Of a stretch of DNA of 64,000 nt, positions 36,686 to 45,069 are shown piece after piece. The position numbers and the translations under genes were made by a program. The notes beneath the pieces are model-generated. The model did no database searches. It was not told the origin of the DNA and saw nothing but the letters and a program-made list of their open reading frames with translations. Positions within the stretch are counted from its first letter, which is position 1, and each line of letters opens with the position of its first letter. The stretch spans positions 38,416 to 102,415 of the forward strand of contig NZ_JABFCN010000029.1 of assembly GCF_013087515.1 (NCBI RefSeq). The letters run 5' to 3'. The DNA is from Rhizobium sophorae (GTDB taxonomy: Bacteria > Pseudomonadota > Alphaproteobacteria > Rhizobiales > Rhizobiaceae).

Positions 36686-38065
36686 ATGGACTTCGATCTC
36701 GTTTTGCAGGGCACGGTGGTGCTGCCGGACCGCATTCTCGACGAGGGCTATGTCGCCGTGCGCGACGGCAAAATCGCCGAGGTTGGCCTCGGCGTGCCGC
36801 CTGCGGGCCGCGAACGGCATCTGCTCGGAAAAGCGCTGATTCTGCCCGGCGCGATCGACGCCCAGGTGCATTCGCTTTCGCAGAAGGACCAGGAGGATTT
36901 CATCTGGTCGACACGCTCGGCGGCGGCCGGCGGCGTGACGACGATCGTCGACATGCCCTATGACGAAGGCAATCTCGTCTGTTCGGCAGCGGCGGTGAAG
37001 CGGAAGATCGACCACGCCGGTCCGCAGGCGCGCGTCGATTTCGCGCTTTATGGCACCGTCGATCCGGAAGAAGGCCCGACGCGGATCCGCGAAATGGTGG
37101 AGGCAGGCGTCTCGGCCTTCAAATTCTCGACCTTCGGCACCGACCCCAAGCGCTTTCCGCGCATTCCACCGGCCCTGCTCGACGCCTGCTTTGCGGCAAT
37201 CGCGCCGACGGGGCTGACGGCAGGCGTGCACAATGAAGACGACGAGGCGGTGCGCACTTACATGGAACAAGTGAAGGCGAGCGGCATCACCGACTGGCGG
37301 GCGCACGGCCTGTCGCGGCCGCCGATCACCGAGCTGCTGGCGATGCATACGATCTTCGAGACCGGCGCCAATACCGGCTGCCCGGCGCATGTGGTGCACT
37401 GCTCGCTCGGGCGCGGCTACGATCTCGCGCGCGCCTATCGCCGCGATGGCTTTGCGGCGACGGTCGAATGCTGCATCCACTACCTGACGCTCGACGAGGA
37501 AAACGACGTGAAGCGGCTCGGCGGCAAGGCGAAGATCAATCCGCCTGTGCGGCCGCGCGCCGAGGTGGAGAGGCTCTGGCGGAAGGTGGCTGAGGGTGAT
37601 GTCTGGCTGGTTTCGACCGATCACGTCAGCTGGTCGGAGAACCGCAAAACCAATCCCGACATGCTCGCCAACGCATCCGGCGTTCCCGGCCTCGAGGTGA
37701 TGGTGCCGCTTTTCGTCAAAGGTGCCATCGAACGCGGCATTCCGCTGACATGGGCCGCCAGGCTGATGGCGGAGAACCCGGCGAAGCATTTCCGGCTCGA
37801 CCATATCAAGGGCGCGCTGACCCCTGGCAAGGATGCCGATATCACCGTGCTCGAACCGCGCGACAGTGTCTATGATGCCGCCGTGAGCGGCAACAACGTC
37901 GTCGGCTGGAGCCCCTATAACGGCATCCGCCTGCCCTGGACCGTTTCCGCCACCTACCTCAGGGGCGAAAAGATCGCCGAGGGCGCCAAGGTGCTGGCCA
38001 AGCCCGGCACCGGCCGCTTCGTGCGGCCGCTGCCGCGCCAGGCCATTCCGGGAATTGAAGCATGA
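36686..38065 (+). CDS. Hydantoinase/allantoinase-like cyclic amidohydrolase; candidate hydantoin-5-propionate hydrolase
   Basis: A 459-residue TIM-barrel amidohydrolase of the dihydroorotase/dihydropyrimidinase group, opening imide or hydantoin rings. Metal ligands visible: the likely carbamylated Lys in VSAFKFSTFG, His in GVHNEDDEAV, His in HVVHCSLG and Asp in STDHVSWSE. The N-terminal HxH reads DAQVH, so the first ligand is Gln60 rather than His. It lies 22 bp after the lyase-like gene and overlaps the M20 gene by 4 bp. In the proposed pathway it converts hydantoin-5-propionate to N-carbamoylglutamate; allantoinase-like use is the alternative. Confidence 0.75.
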   Translation: MDFDLVLQGTVVLPDRILDEGYVAVRDGKIAEVGLGVPPAGRERHLLGKALILPGAIDAQVHSLSQKDQEDFIWSTRSAAAGGVTTIVDMPYDEGNLVCSAAAVKRKIDHAGPQARVDFALYGTVDPEEGPTRIREMVEAGVSAFKFSTFGTDPKRFPRIPPALLDACFAAIAPTGLTAGVHNEDDEAVRTYMEQVKASGITDWRAHGLSRPPITELLAMHTIFETGANTGCPAHVVHCSLGRGYDLARAYRRDGFAATVECCIHYLTLDEENDVKRLGGKAKINPPVRPRAEVERLWRKVAEGDVWLVSTDHVSWSENRKTNPDMLANASGVPGLEVMVPLFVKGAIERGIPLTWAARLMAENPAKHFRLDHIKGALTPGKDADITVLEPRDSVYDAAVSGNNVVGWSPYNGIRLPWTVSATYLRGEKIAEGAKVLAKPGTGRFVRPLPRQAIPGIEA

Positions 38066-39342
38066 GCCGCAATCTACCCGTCAATGCCAGCCGGATCGCT
38101 GACGATATCGATACGTTGGCCGGGATCACCGAGCCGGGGCATCCCTGGACGCGACGGGCCTTCTCGCCGCTCTTTCTCGACGGCCGTGCCTATATCGAAG
38201 CGCGGATGAAGGTGGCGGGGCTGGAAACGCGGATCGATGCCGCCGGCAATCTGATCGGCCGCCGGACAGGCCGGAAACCGTGGCTCGGCACGATCATGGT
38301 CGGGTCGCATTCCGACACGGTGCCGGACGGCGGCCGCTTTGACGGCATCGCCGGCGTGATCTCGGCGCTGGAGGTGGCGCGCGCGCTGCGCGATCAGAAT
38401 ATCGAACTCGATCACGATCTCGAAATCGTCGATTTCCTTGCCGAGGAGGTGAGCATCTTCGGCGTCTCCTGCATCGGCAGCCGCGGCATGACCGGCCAGC
38501 TGCCGGAGGCCTGGCTTTCGCGCGTCAGCGACGGGCGCGACCTGGCTGAGGGCATCGCCCAGGTCGGCGGCAGACCCGATGTGCTGATGCAGCAGAACAG
38601 ACCAGATATAGCGGGCTTTCTCGAACTCCATATCGAACAAGGCCCGGTACTCGAAGCCGAAAAGGAGGATATCGGCATCGTCACTGCGATAGCGGGCATC
38701 ACCCGCATCGAGATCACCGTCGAAGGGCGAGCCGACCATGCGGGCACGACGCCCATGGACCGGCGGGCTGATGCACTGGTCGCGGCATCGCAGCTGGTGC
38801 TCGACATCCGCAACGCCGCTGCAGAACTTGCCAAAATGCCGGGCCATTTTGCAGCAACGGTCGGGGAATTCAGGATCGAGCCGAACGCCGCCAATGTCGT
38901 GCCGTCGAAGGTGGTGCTGCTGATCGATGGCCGTGCCGAAATCCGCGCCGACATCGAGGCATTCTGCCGCTGGCTCGACGGCCATGTCGAAAAGCTGGCA
39001 GGCGCCTACGGCGTGACGATCAAGACGCCGAACCGGGTTTCCGACAATCAGCCGACGCCTGGCGATGCCGGTCTGCTGTCGACCTTGGAGGCTGCCTGCG
39101 AACGGGTCGGCGCAAAACATCGGCGCATGGCCTCCGGCGCGGGACACGATACCGCCTGGATCGCCAAGGTGGCGCCGGCGGCGATGATCTTCGTGCCCTG
39201 CCGGGACGGCCGCAGCCATTCGGCTGACGAATGGGCTGAAAACGACGATATCGCACTCGGCGCCGCCGTGCTTTTCGAAGCTGTGCGCGAGATGGACAGG
39301 AACTCGAAAGAGGAGAAGACCGATGGGACGCATATTGGTTGA
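38062..39342 (+). CDS. M20 N-carbamoyl-L-amino acid hydrolase (allantoate amidohydrolase-like)
   Basis: A 426-residue binuclear metallohydrolase removing carbamoyl groups to give an amino acid, CO2 and ammonia. Ligand motifs are in order: GSHSDTVPDGGRFDG (His, Asp), EEVSIFG (Glu), ELHIEQGPVLE (His), dimerization-lid HAGTTPMDRR, and C-terminal RSHSADEW (His). It is coupled to the preceding amidohydrolase by ATGA and overlaps the DUF917 gene by 20 bp. N-carbamoyl-L-glutamate is the expected substrate if the operon degrades ergothioneine; family members also act on allantoate or ureidopropionate. Confidence 0.85.
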   Translation: MSRNLPVNASRIADDIDTLAGITEPGHPWTRRAFSPLFLDGRAYIEARMKVAGLETRIDAAGNLIGRRTGRKPWLGTIMVGSHSDTVPDGGRFDGIAGVISALEVARALRDQNIELDHDLEIVDFLAEEVSIFGVSCIGSRGMTGQLPEAWLSRVSDGRDLAEGIAQVGGRPDVLMQQNRPDIAGFLELHIEQGPVLEAEKEDIGIVTAIAGITRIEITVEGRADHAGTTPMDRRADALVAASQLVLDIRNAAAELAKMPGHFAATVGEFRIEPNAANVVPSKVVLLIDGRAEIRADIEAFCRWLDGHVEKLAGAYGVTIKTPNRVSDNQPTPGDAGLLSTLEAACERVGAKHRRMASGAGHDTAWIAKVAPAAMIFVPCRDGRSHSADEWAENDDIALGAAVLFEAVREMDRNSKEEKTDGTHIG

Positions 39343-40420
39343 GAAGGACGTGGAAGCTGCCGTCAAAGGCGGCTCCGTCTATGCCGCCGGCGGCGGCGGC
39401 TGGGCCGATCACGGGCGGATGCTTGGGCTTGCCGCCGTCAATGTCGGCAAGCCGGAGCTGGTCTCGATCGACGAGTTGAAGGACGAGGACTGGATTGCCA
39501 CCGCAGCCGCGATCGGCGCGCCGGCCTCCACCACCCCTTGGGAAATGCAGGGCATCGATTATGTGAAGGCCGTGCAATTGCTACAGGAGGCGCTCGGCGA
39601 AAGGCTTTCCGGGCTGATAATCGGCCAGAACGGCAAATCCTCGACGCTGAACGGCTGGCTGCCGTCGGCGATCCTCGGCACCAAGGTGGTCGACGCGGTC
39701 GGAGATATCCGCGCGCATCCCACAGGCGACATGGGCTCGATCGGCATGGCCGGTTCGCCCGAGCAGATGATCCAGACTGCCGTCGGCGGCAATCGCGCCG
39801 AGAACCGTTACATCGAGCTGGTGGTGAAGGGGGCGACGGCGAAGATCTCGCCGGTGCTGCGCACTGCTGCCGACCAATCCGGCGGCTTCATCGCCAGCTG
39901 CCGCAATCCGCTCCGGGCCTCCTATGTCCGCGCCCATGCGGCGCTCGGCGGCATCTCGATGGCGCTTGCGCTCGGCGAGGCGATCATCGCGGCGGAGAAG
40001 CGCGGCGGATCTGCCGTCATCGACGCGGTCTGCAAGACGACGGGCGGCCATATCCTTGCCGAAGGCGTCATCACCCGCAAGGACGTCGTCTACACCAAGG
40101 AAGCCTTCGACATCGGCACGATCACCGTCGGCGCAGGCGAAAAGTCGGTGACGCTGCATGTGATGAACGAATATATGGCGGTGGACGATGCGGATGGCAA
40201 AAGGCTTGCCACCTTCCCCGCCGTCATCACCACGCTTTCGCCGGAGGGCGAGCCGCTCAGCGTCGGCCAGCTCAAGGAGGGTATGCATGTCTTTATCCTG
40301 CATGTGCCGATGGAGATCATTCCGCTGTCGGCAAGCGTGCTCGATCCGACCGTCTATCCCGTCGTCGAAAAGGCGATGGGGATCGAGATCGCACGCTATG
40401 CACTGGCGACGAAGGCCTGA
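39323..40420 (+). CDS. DUF917 family protein; candidate thiohydantoin desulfhydrase
   Basis: A 365-residue DUF917 protein: KGGSVYAAGGGGWADHGRML at the N-terminus, GQNGKSSTLNGWLPSAILGT and HPTGDMGSIGMAG in the middle, YRNP-like SCRNPLRASYV, and a beta-rich C-terminus. DUF917 proteins often sit beside hydantoinases. In the ergothioneine scheme the step left unassigned by the other genes is removal of sulfide from 3-(5-oxo-2-thioxoimidazolidin-4-yl)propionate, so I infer this role by elimination. GAGGAG precedes the ATG inside the end of the M20 gene. Confidence 0.65.
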   Translation: MGRILVEKDVEAAVKGGSVYAAGGGGWADHGRMLGLAAVNVGKPELVSIDELKDEDWIATAAAIGAPASTTPWEMQGIDYVKAVQLLQEALGERLSGLIIGQNGKSSTLNGWLPSAILGTKVVDAVGDIRAHPTGDMGSIGMAGSPEQMIQTAVGGNRAENRYIELVVKGATAKISPVLRTAADQSGGFIASCRNPLRASYVRAHAALGGISMALALGEAIIAAEKRGGSAVIDAVCKTTGGHILAEGVITRKDVVYTKEAFDIGTITVGAGEKSVTLHVMNEYMAVDDADGKRLATFPAVITTLSPEGEPLSVGQLKEGMHVFILHVPMEIIPLSASVLDPTVYPVVEKAMGIEIARYALATKA

Positions 40421-40423
40421 GCC

Positions 40424-40753
40424 ATGGCGCGCGATCCCGGTCTCGAAGAACTGATGCGTGAGGAACTCGGCGATCGGCCGGGCCTTGCCGAAAAATCCAT
40501 GTTCGGCGGCTGGGCCTTCATGCTCAACGGCAATCTTCTCTGCTGCGCGCGGAATGACGGCATGCTGATCCGTCTCGGCAAGGGCAATGACGGCTGGGCG
40601 CTCGCGCTGCCGGGCGTGATCCAGATGCTGTCGGGCGAGCGTGTGATGCATGGCTGGGTGCGAGGCGGAGCCGAAGTTTACGGCGACGATGCCCTGAGAC
40701 GGCGCTTGCTTGGTGCGGCACTTGCCTATGTGGAATCGCTGCCCAGCAAATAA
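40424..40753 (+). CDS. TfoX N-terminal-domain protein within the catabolic operon
   Basis: A 109-residue protein consisting only of a TfoX-N domain: EKSMFGGWAFMLNGNLLCCA (the KxMFGG signature) and MHGWVRGGAEVYGDDAL. It starts 3 bp after DUF917 and ends 32 bp before the urocanase-like gene, so it is co-expressed. TfoX-N proteins elsewhere are small cytoplasmic proteins of unclear role; it lacks the C-terminal domain of competence TfoX/Sxy. Its part in the pathway is unknown. Confidence 0.78.
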   Translation: MARDPGLEELMREELGDRPGLAEKSMFGGWAFMLNGNLLCCARNDGMLIRLGKGNDGWALALPGVIQMLSGERVMHGWVRGGAEVYGDDALRRRLLGAALAYVESLPSK

Positions 40754-40785
40754 CGAACGAAGGCGGAGCAAACGAGGAACCCACG

Positions 40786-42447
40786 ATGCCGAAGGCCAAT
40801 CCACGTCATCCGAAATTTCCGATTCCCGGCGGGCCGGAACTGCGCGCCAAGGGCTGGCGGCAGGAGGCACTGCTGCGGCTGCTCGAAAACGTGCTCTCCG
40901 TCGGCGAGGATCCCGAAAACCTGATCGTCTATGCCGCTCTCGGCAAGGCGGCCCGCAACTGGGCGGCGCACAAGGGCATCGTCAAGGCGCTGACCGAGAT
41001 GGAAGAGGACCAGACGCTGCTCATCCAGTCCGGCAAGCCGATCGGCCTCGTCCGAACGCATGCCAAGGCGCCGCTGGTCATCATGGCCAACTGCAATATC
41101 GTCGGGCAATGGGCAAAGGCGGAAGTGTTCTACGAGCTGCAGCGCAAGGGACTGATCTGCTGGGGCGGGCTGACGGCCGGCGCCTGGCAATATATCGGCA
41201 GCCAGGGCGTCATCCAGGGCACGTATGAGATCTTCATGCGTATCGCCGAGCGGCGCTTCGGCGGCGATCTCCTCGGCCGGTTCGTGCTGACGGCCGGCCT
41301 CGGCGGCATGGGCGGGGCGCAACCGCTCGCCGGCCGCATGGCAGGGGCGGCGATCCTCTGTGTCGACATCGATCCGGAGCGGGCCCGCAAGCGCCAGCAG
41401 ATCGGTTATCTCCAGGAAATCGCCCCCGATCTCGATACCGCCCTTCATATGATCGATGCGGCGGTGAAGGACAAGCGGGCGCTGTCCGTCGGCCTCGTCG
41501 GCAATGCGGCGGAAGTCTATCCCGAGATCGCCCGCCGCGGCATCGTGCCCGATATCGTCACCGACCAGACCTCGGCGCATGACCTCGTCTATGGCTACGT
41601 GCCGAAGGGCATGAATCTCGAGCAGGTCAAAGGTCTGCGCGACGATGGCCAGGGGCAATTGATGGCGGCAAGCCGCGCCTCGATCGTCGAGCATGTGACG
41701 GCCATGCTGGAATTCCAGAAGCGCGGCTCGGAAGTCTTCGACAACGGCAACCTGATCCGCACACAAGCCAAAGAGGGCGGCGTTGCCAATGCCTTCGACA
41801 TTCCGATTTTCACCGAAGCCTATCTCAGGCCGCTGTTTGCCCGGGCGATCGGCCCGTTCCGCTGGATGGCTCTGTCAGGCGAGGAGAGCGATATCGCCCG
41901 GATCGACGACCTGCTGCTCGAAATGTTCCCCGACAACAAGATCATCACCAACTGGATCCGGCTGGCGCGCGAGCACGTGCCCTTCGAGGGGCTGCCGGCC
42001 CGCATCGCCTGGCTCGGCCATGGCGAACGCACCTCACTCGCCCGCCGCATCAATGCACTGGTTGCGAGCGGCGAACTCAAAGGTCCGGTCGCCTTCTCCC
42101 GCGACCATCTCGATGCCGGCGCCATGGCGCATCCGAATATCATGACCGAGGGGATGAAGGACGGCTCGGATGCGATCGCCGACTGGCCGCTGATTGATGC
42201 GATGATGCTGTGCGCGTCGATGGCCGATCTGGTCGTCATCCATTCCGGCGGCGGCGGCTATGCCGGCTACATGACGAGCTGCGGCGTTACCGTCGTCGCC
42301 GACGGCACGGACGCCGCCGACGAACGGCTCGACCATGCACTGACCAATGATACGGCGCTTGGCGTCATGCGATACGCCGATGCCGGTTACGAGGAGGCGC
42401 TGGACGAGGTGGCGAAGAAGGACGTGCCCTATATCCGGCTTGGTTGA
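40786..42447 (+). CDS. Urocanase-like protein; candidate thiourocanate hydratase
   Basis: A 553-residue urocanate hydratase homologue (HutU is about 557). It keeps LIVYAALGKAARNWAAHKG, TAGAWQYIGSQGVIQGTYE, the NAD-binding GLGGMGGAQP (171-180), VTDQTSAHD and IGPFRWMALSG. The urocanase signature FQGLPxRICW reads FEGLPARIAW (400-409), Ala408 replacing the conserved Cys, and FCRGxGPFRW reads FARAIGPFRW with Ala352. No standard hut gene is near. Together with the MIO-less lyase this favours a modified urocanate such as thiourocanate. AGGAAC precedes the ATG. Confidence 0.78.
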   Translation: MPKANPRHPKFPIPGGPELRAKGWRQEALLRLLENVLSVGEDPENLIVYAALGKAARNWAAHKGIVKALTEMEEDQTLLIQSGKPIGLVRTHAKAPLVIMANCNIVGQWAKAEVFYELQRKGLICWGGLTAGAWQYIGSQGVIQGTYEIFMRIAERRFGGDLLGRFVLTAGLGGMGGAQPLAGRMAGAAILCVDIDPERARKRQQIGYLQEIAPDLDTALHMIDAAVKDKRALSVGLVGNAAEVYPEIARRGIVPDIVTDQTSAHDLVYGYVPKGMNLEQVKGLRDDGQGQLMAASRASIVEHVTAMLEFQKRGSEVFDNGNLIRTQAKEGGVANAFDIPIFTEAYLRPLFARAIGPFRWMALSGEESDIARIDDLLLEMFPDNKIITNWIRLAREHVPFEGLPARIAWLGHGERTSLARRINALVASGELKGPVAFSRDHLDAGAMAHPNIMTEGMKDGSDAIADWPLIDAMMLCASMADLVVIHSGGGGYAGYMTSCGVTVVADGTDAADERLDHALTNDTALGVMRYADAGYEEALDEVAKKDVPYIRLG

Positions 42448-42464
42448 TGCGCGGGAGGCGGACG

Positions 42465-42851
42465 TCAGGCAATCAGATTGGAGACTTCGAGGAGGTTGCC
42501 GTCGGGGTCCCTGAAATAGACCGAGCGCAAACGCCCGGCCGCACCGGTGCGTTCGACCGGCCCCTCTTCGATCGCAACACCTGCGGCCTGCAGATGGGCG
42601 ATGACATCGGCAAGCTGTGTCTCGGCGACAAAGCAGAGGTCGCCTGAGCCTGATGTGGGATGTTTCGCCTTGGGATCGAATTCACGGCCGGCCTGGTGCA
42701 GGTTGATCTTCTGGCGGCCGAATTTCAGCGCTTTGCGGCCTTCTGCGAAGGTTTCGACCGACATGCCGAGAATGCGGGAATAGAAATCGCAGGTGATGGC
42801 GATATCAGCAACGGTCAGCACGAGATGGTCGAGATGGTCTATGCGGATCAT
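42465..42851 (-). CDS. VOC (glyoxalase) family protein
   Basis: A 128-residue vicinal-oxygen-chelate protein: IDHLDHLVLTVADIAITCDF with the leading HLVL strand, KINLHQAG, and VYFRDPDGNLLEVSNLI with the final Glu. It is close to dioxygenase-like YwkD/fosfomycin-resistance types. Its ATG overlaps the stop of the MFS gene, so the two are co-translated, and it converges on the catabolic operon with 17 bp between stops. Confidence 0.84.
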   Translation of the reverse strand: MIRIDHLDHLVLTVADIAITCDFYSRILGMSVETFAEGRKALKFGRQKINLHQAGREFDPKAKHPTSGSGDLCFVAETQLADVIAHLQAAGVAIEEGPVERTGAAGRLRSVYFRDPDGNLLEVSNLIA

Positions 42852-44098
42852 GCTTTTCTCCTCGCGAATTGCTGGGCAAAACAGGCGGAGACAAAGGCCA
42901 GCGCCAGCATGGAAAGCGTGAAGATAACGACGGCGGCCCAGCCTTCAACGGCGAAGAACCAACCGCCCGCCGAACCCATGAGGCTGGAGCCGACATAATA
43001 GGCAAGCATATAGAGCGATGAGGCATGGCCCTTGGTGCCATGCGCCAGCTTGCCGACAAGACCGCTGGCGATCGAATGGCTCATGAAGAAGCCGGTCGTC
43101 AGCACTGTTATACCGAGGATGGTGGCCGGGAGAGAGGCTGCAAGCGTCAGCGCGCTGCCCGCGGCGGTGAGTGCCAGACCGAAGAGAAGCACGGAAAAAT
43201 GCCCGATCCTGTCTCCGAGCAGGCCGCCGATCGAAGAGGCGCCGATGCCGAAGAGATAGACGGTGAAGATTAGCCCGAGTTCGGTCTGGTTGAGGCCGTA
43301 GGGCGGCGCCACAAGGCGGAAACCGGCATAATTATAGATGGTCACGAAGGAGCCCATCGCCAGGAAGGCGATGGCGAAGATGAAGGGCAGCGCCGGATTG
43401 GTGAGATGGCCGAGCCAGGCTTTTGCATGAAAGCGCGGATCGAAGCCCGGCCGGCGGACGAAATTGCGTGATGGCGGCAAGAGGGCGATGAAGCCGATTG
43501 CGGCGGCAAGACCGATGGCGCCGATGATGAAAAGCGCCGGCCGCCAGGTGAGATATTCGGCGAAGATGCCGGTCAGCACGCGGCCGGACATGCCGCCGAA
43601 AGCCGTGCCGCCGACATAGAGGCCCATGGTGGCGCCGAGACCGCGTGGCTCGATTTCCTCGGCGAGATAGGCCATGGCAACGGCCGGCACACCGCCGAGA
43701 ACGAGGCCCTGCAGGGCGCGGATGACGAGCAGCAGATGCCAATTCGGGGCAAAGGCCGTAGCAATGGTCAGCAATGCCGCTCCGACCAGCGATATCGACA
43801 TCAGACTGCGGCGGCCAAGGCCTTCCGAAACCGCGGCGGCGCAGACGATCGCGGCCGCGAGAAAGCCGGTGGAGAGCGATAGGGACAGCGAGCTTTCGGC
43901 CGGACTGACGGAGAATTGCTGTGAGAAGATCGGCAGGAGCGGCTGGACGCAATAGAGCAGCGAGAAGGTGGAGAAGCCAGACAGGAAGAGCGCCAGGCTG
44001 GCGCGGCGATAGGCGCCGGTTCCGCGGGTCAGGTATTGCTTCTGCCCTGAGATTGCGGCTGTCTCGGCGGTCTTCAATGCATGCACTGACGTTGGCAT
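42848..44098 (-). CDS. MFS transporter (YnfM-like)
   Basis: A 416-residue major-facilitator protein with about twelve hydrophobic segments. It shows SEGLGRRSLMSISLVGAAL after TM2-3 and GLVGKLAHGTKGHASSLYML near the end. The divergent LysR gene 91 bp away mirrors the ynfL-ynfM pair of Escherichia coli. The substrate is unknown; drug-like efflux is the usual guess. Being next to the ergothioneine-like operon, it could export or import a related compound, but it is on the other strand. Confidence 0.85.
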   Translation of the reverse strand: MPTSVHALKTAETAAISGQKQYLTRGTGAYRRASLALFLSGFSTFSLLYCVQPLLPIFSQQFSVSPAESSLSLSLSTGFLAAAIVCAAAVSEGLGRRSLMSISLVGAALLTIATAFAPNWHLLLVIRALQGLVLGGVPAVAMAYLAEEIEPRGLGATMGLYVGGTAFGGMSGRVLTGIFAEYLTWRPALFIIGAIGLAAAIGFIALLPPSRNFVRRPGFDPRFHAKAWLGHLTNPALPFIFAIAFLAMGSFVTIYNYAGFRLVAPPYGLNQTELGLIFTVYLFGIGASSIGGLLGDRIGHFSVLLFGLALTAAGSALTLAASLPATILGITVLTTGFFMSHSIASGLVGKLAHGTKGHASSLYMLAYYVGSSLMGSAGGWFFAVEGWAAVVIFTLSMLALAFVSACFAQQFARRKA

Positions 44099-44189
44099 AT
44101 CTTCATCCTTCCAGCCTCCGATCTAGTCAACGCCACTCCATTTGTCCAATATATGAAACTGGCGATTTCGATAGGTTTTGGAGATGGCG

Positions 44190-45068
44190 ATGGAGTTGCG
44201 GCACCTGAGATATTTCCTGGCAGTGGCGGAAGAAGGCAATTTCACCCGTGCCGCCGCCAAGCTCGGTATCGGGCAGCCGCCGCTTAGCCAGCAGATCCGC
44301 GACCTGGAAAGGGAAGTGGGCGCGGCGCTGTTTCACCGCGTGCCGCATGGGGCCGAATTGACGGCAGCGGGCGCGGCCTTCCTCGGCGAGGCAAAGGCTT
44401 CGCTGGCGGCTGCGGAAAAAGCGAAGCTTGCGGCGCAAAGCGCCAATCGCGGCGAGACCGGCCGGCTGTCGCTCGGCTTCACCGCATCCTCTGCCTTCAA
44501 CCCCGTGGTCAGCACGACGATCCGCCGCTTTCGCGCGCGCTGGCCGGAGGTGCGGCTATCGCTGACGGAAATGAATACGCTGGCGCTGATGCAGAAGCTC
44601 GAACGCGGCGAGCTGGACGCCACCTTCATGCGCCCCAGCCTGGACGATCCCGCCGGCATCCGGCTGCGGCGGCTGCCGGATGAGCCGATGGTGATTGCCC
44701 TGCCCGCCAGCCATCCCCTGGCACGGCGCAACGAGCTACCGCTTGCGGCGCTGGCGGACGAACCCTTCATCCTCTTTCCCCGGCTCGTGGGCTTGAGCCT
44801 CTATGACGATGTCGTGCTCGCCTGCCGCAAGGCGGGATTCGAGCTGACCGTGGCGCAGGAGGCGCCGCAGATTTCCTCGGTCGTCAATCTGGTAGCGGCC
44901 GATCTCGGCGTCTCGATCGTGCCGGCCTCGATTTCACAGATCAAGCTCGAAGGTGTGGTCTACCGGCCGATCGAGGGACCGCCGGCCGTGGCGCGCCTGG
45001 CGTTGGCAATCCTGAAAACACACCGCTCGCCGGTTACCGAGAACCTGATGAGCCTGCTAAGCTCATGA
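44190..45068 (+). CDS. LysR-family regulator divergent from the MFS gene
   Basis: A 292-residue LTTR with winged helix MELRHLRYFLAVAEEGNFTR to GIGQPPLSQQIRDLERE and a periplasmic-binding-like effector domain. I chose ATG 44190, with TTTTGGAG six bases before it; ATG 44184 is the alternative. It most likely controls the MFS-VOC unit through the shared 91-bp intergenic region. Confidence 0.9.
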   Translation: MELRHLRYFLAVAEEGNFTRAAAKLGIGQPPLSQQIRDLEREVGAALFHRVPHGAELTAAGAAFLGEAKASLAAAEKAKLAAQSANRGETGRLSLGFTASSAFNPVVSTTIRRFRARWPEVRLSLTEMNTLALMQKLERGELDATFMRPSLDDPAGIRLRRLPDEPMVIALPASHPLARRNELPLAALADEPFILFPRLVGLSLYDDVVLACRKAGFELTVAQEAPQISSVVNLVAADLGVSIVPASISQIKLEGVVYRPIEGPPAVARLALAILKTHRSPVTENLMSLLSS

Positions 45069-45069
45069 A

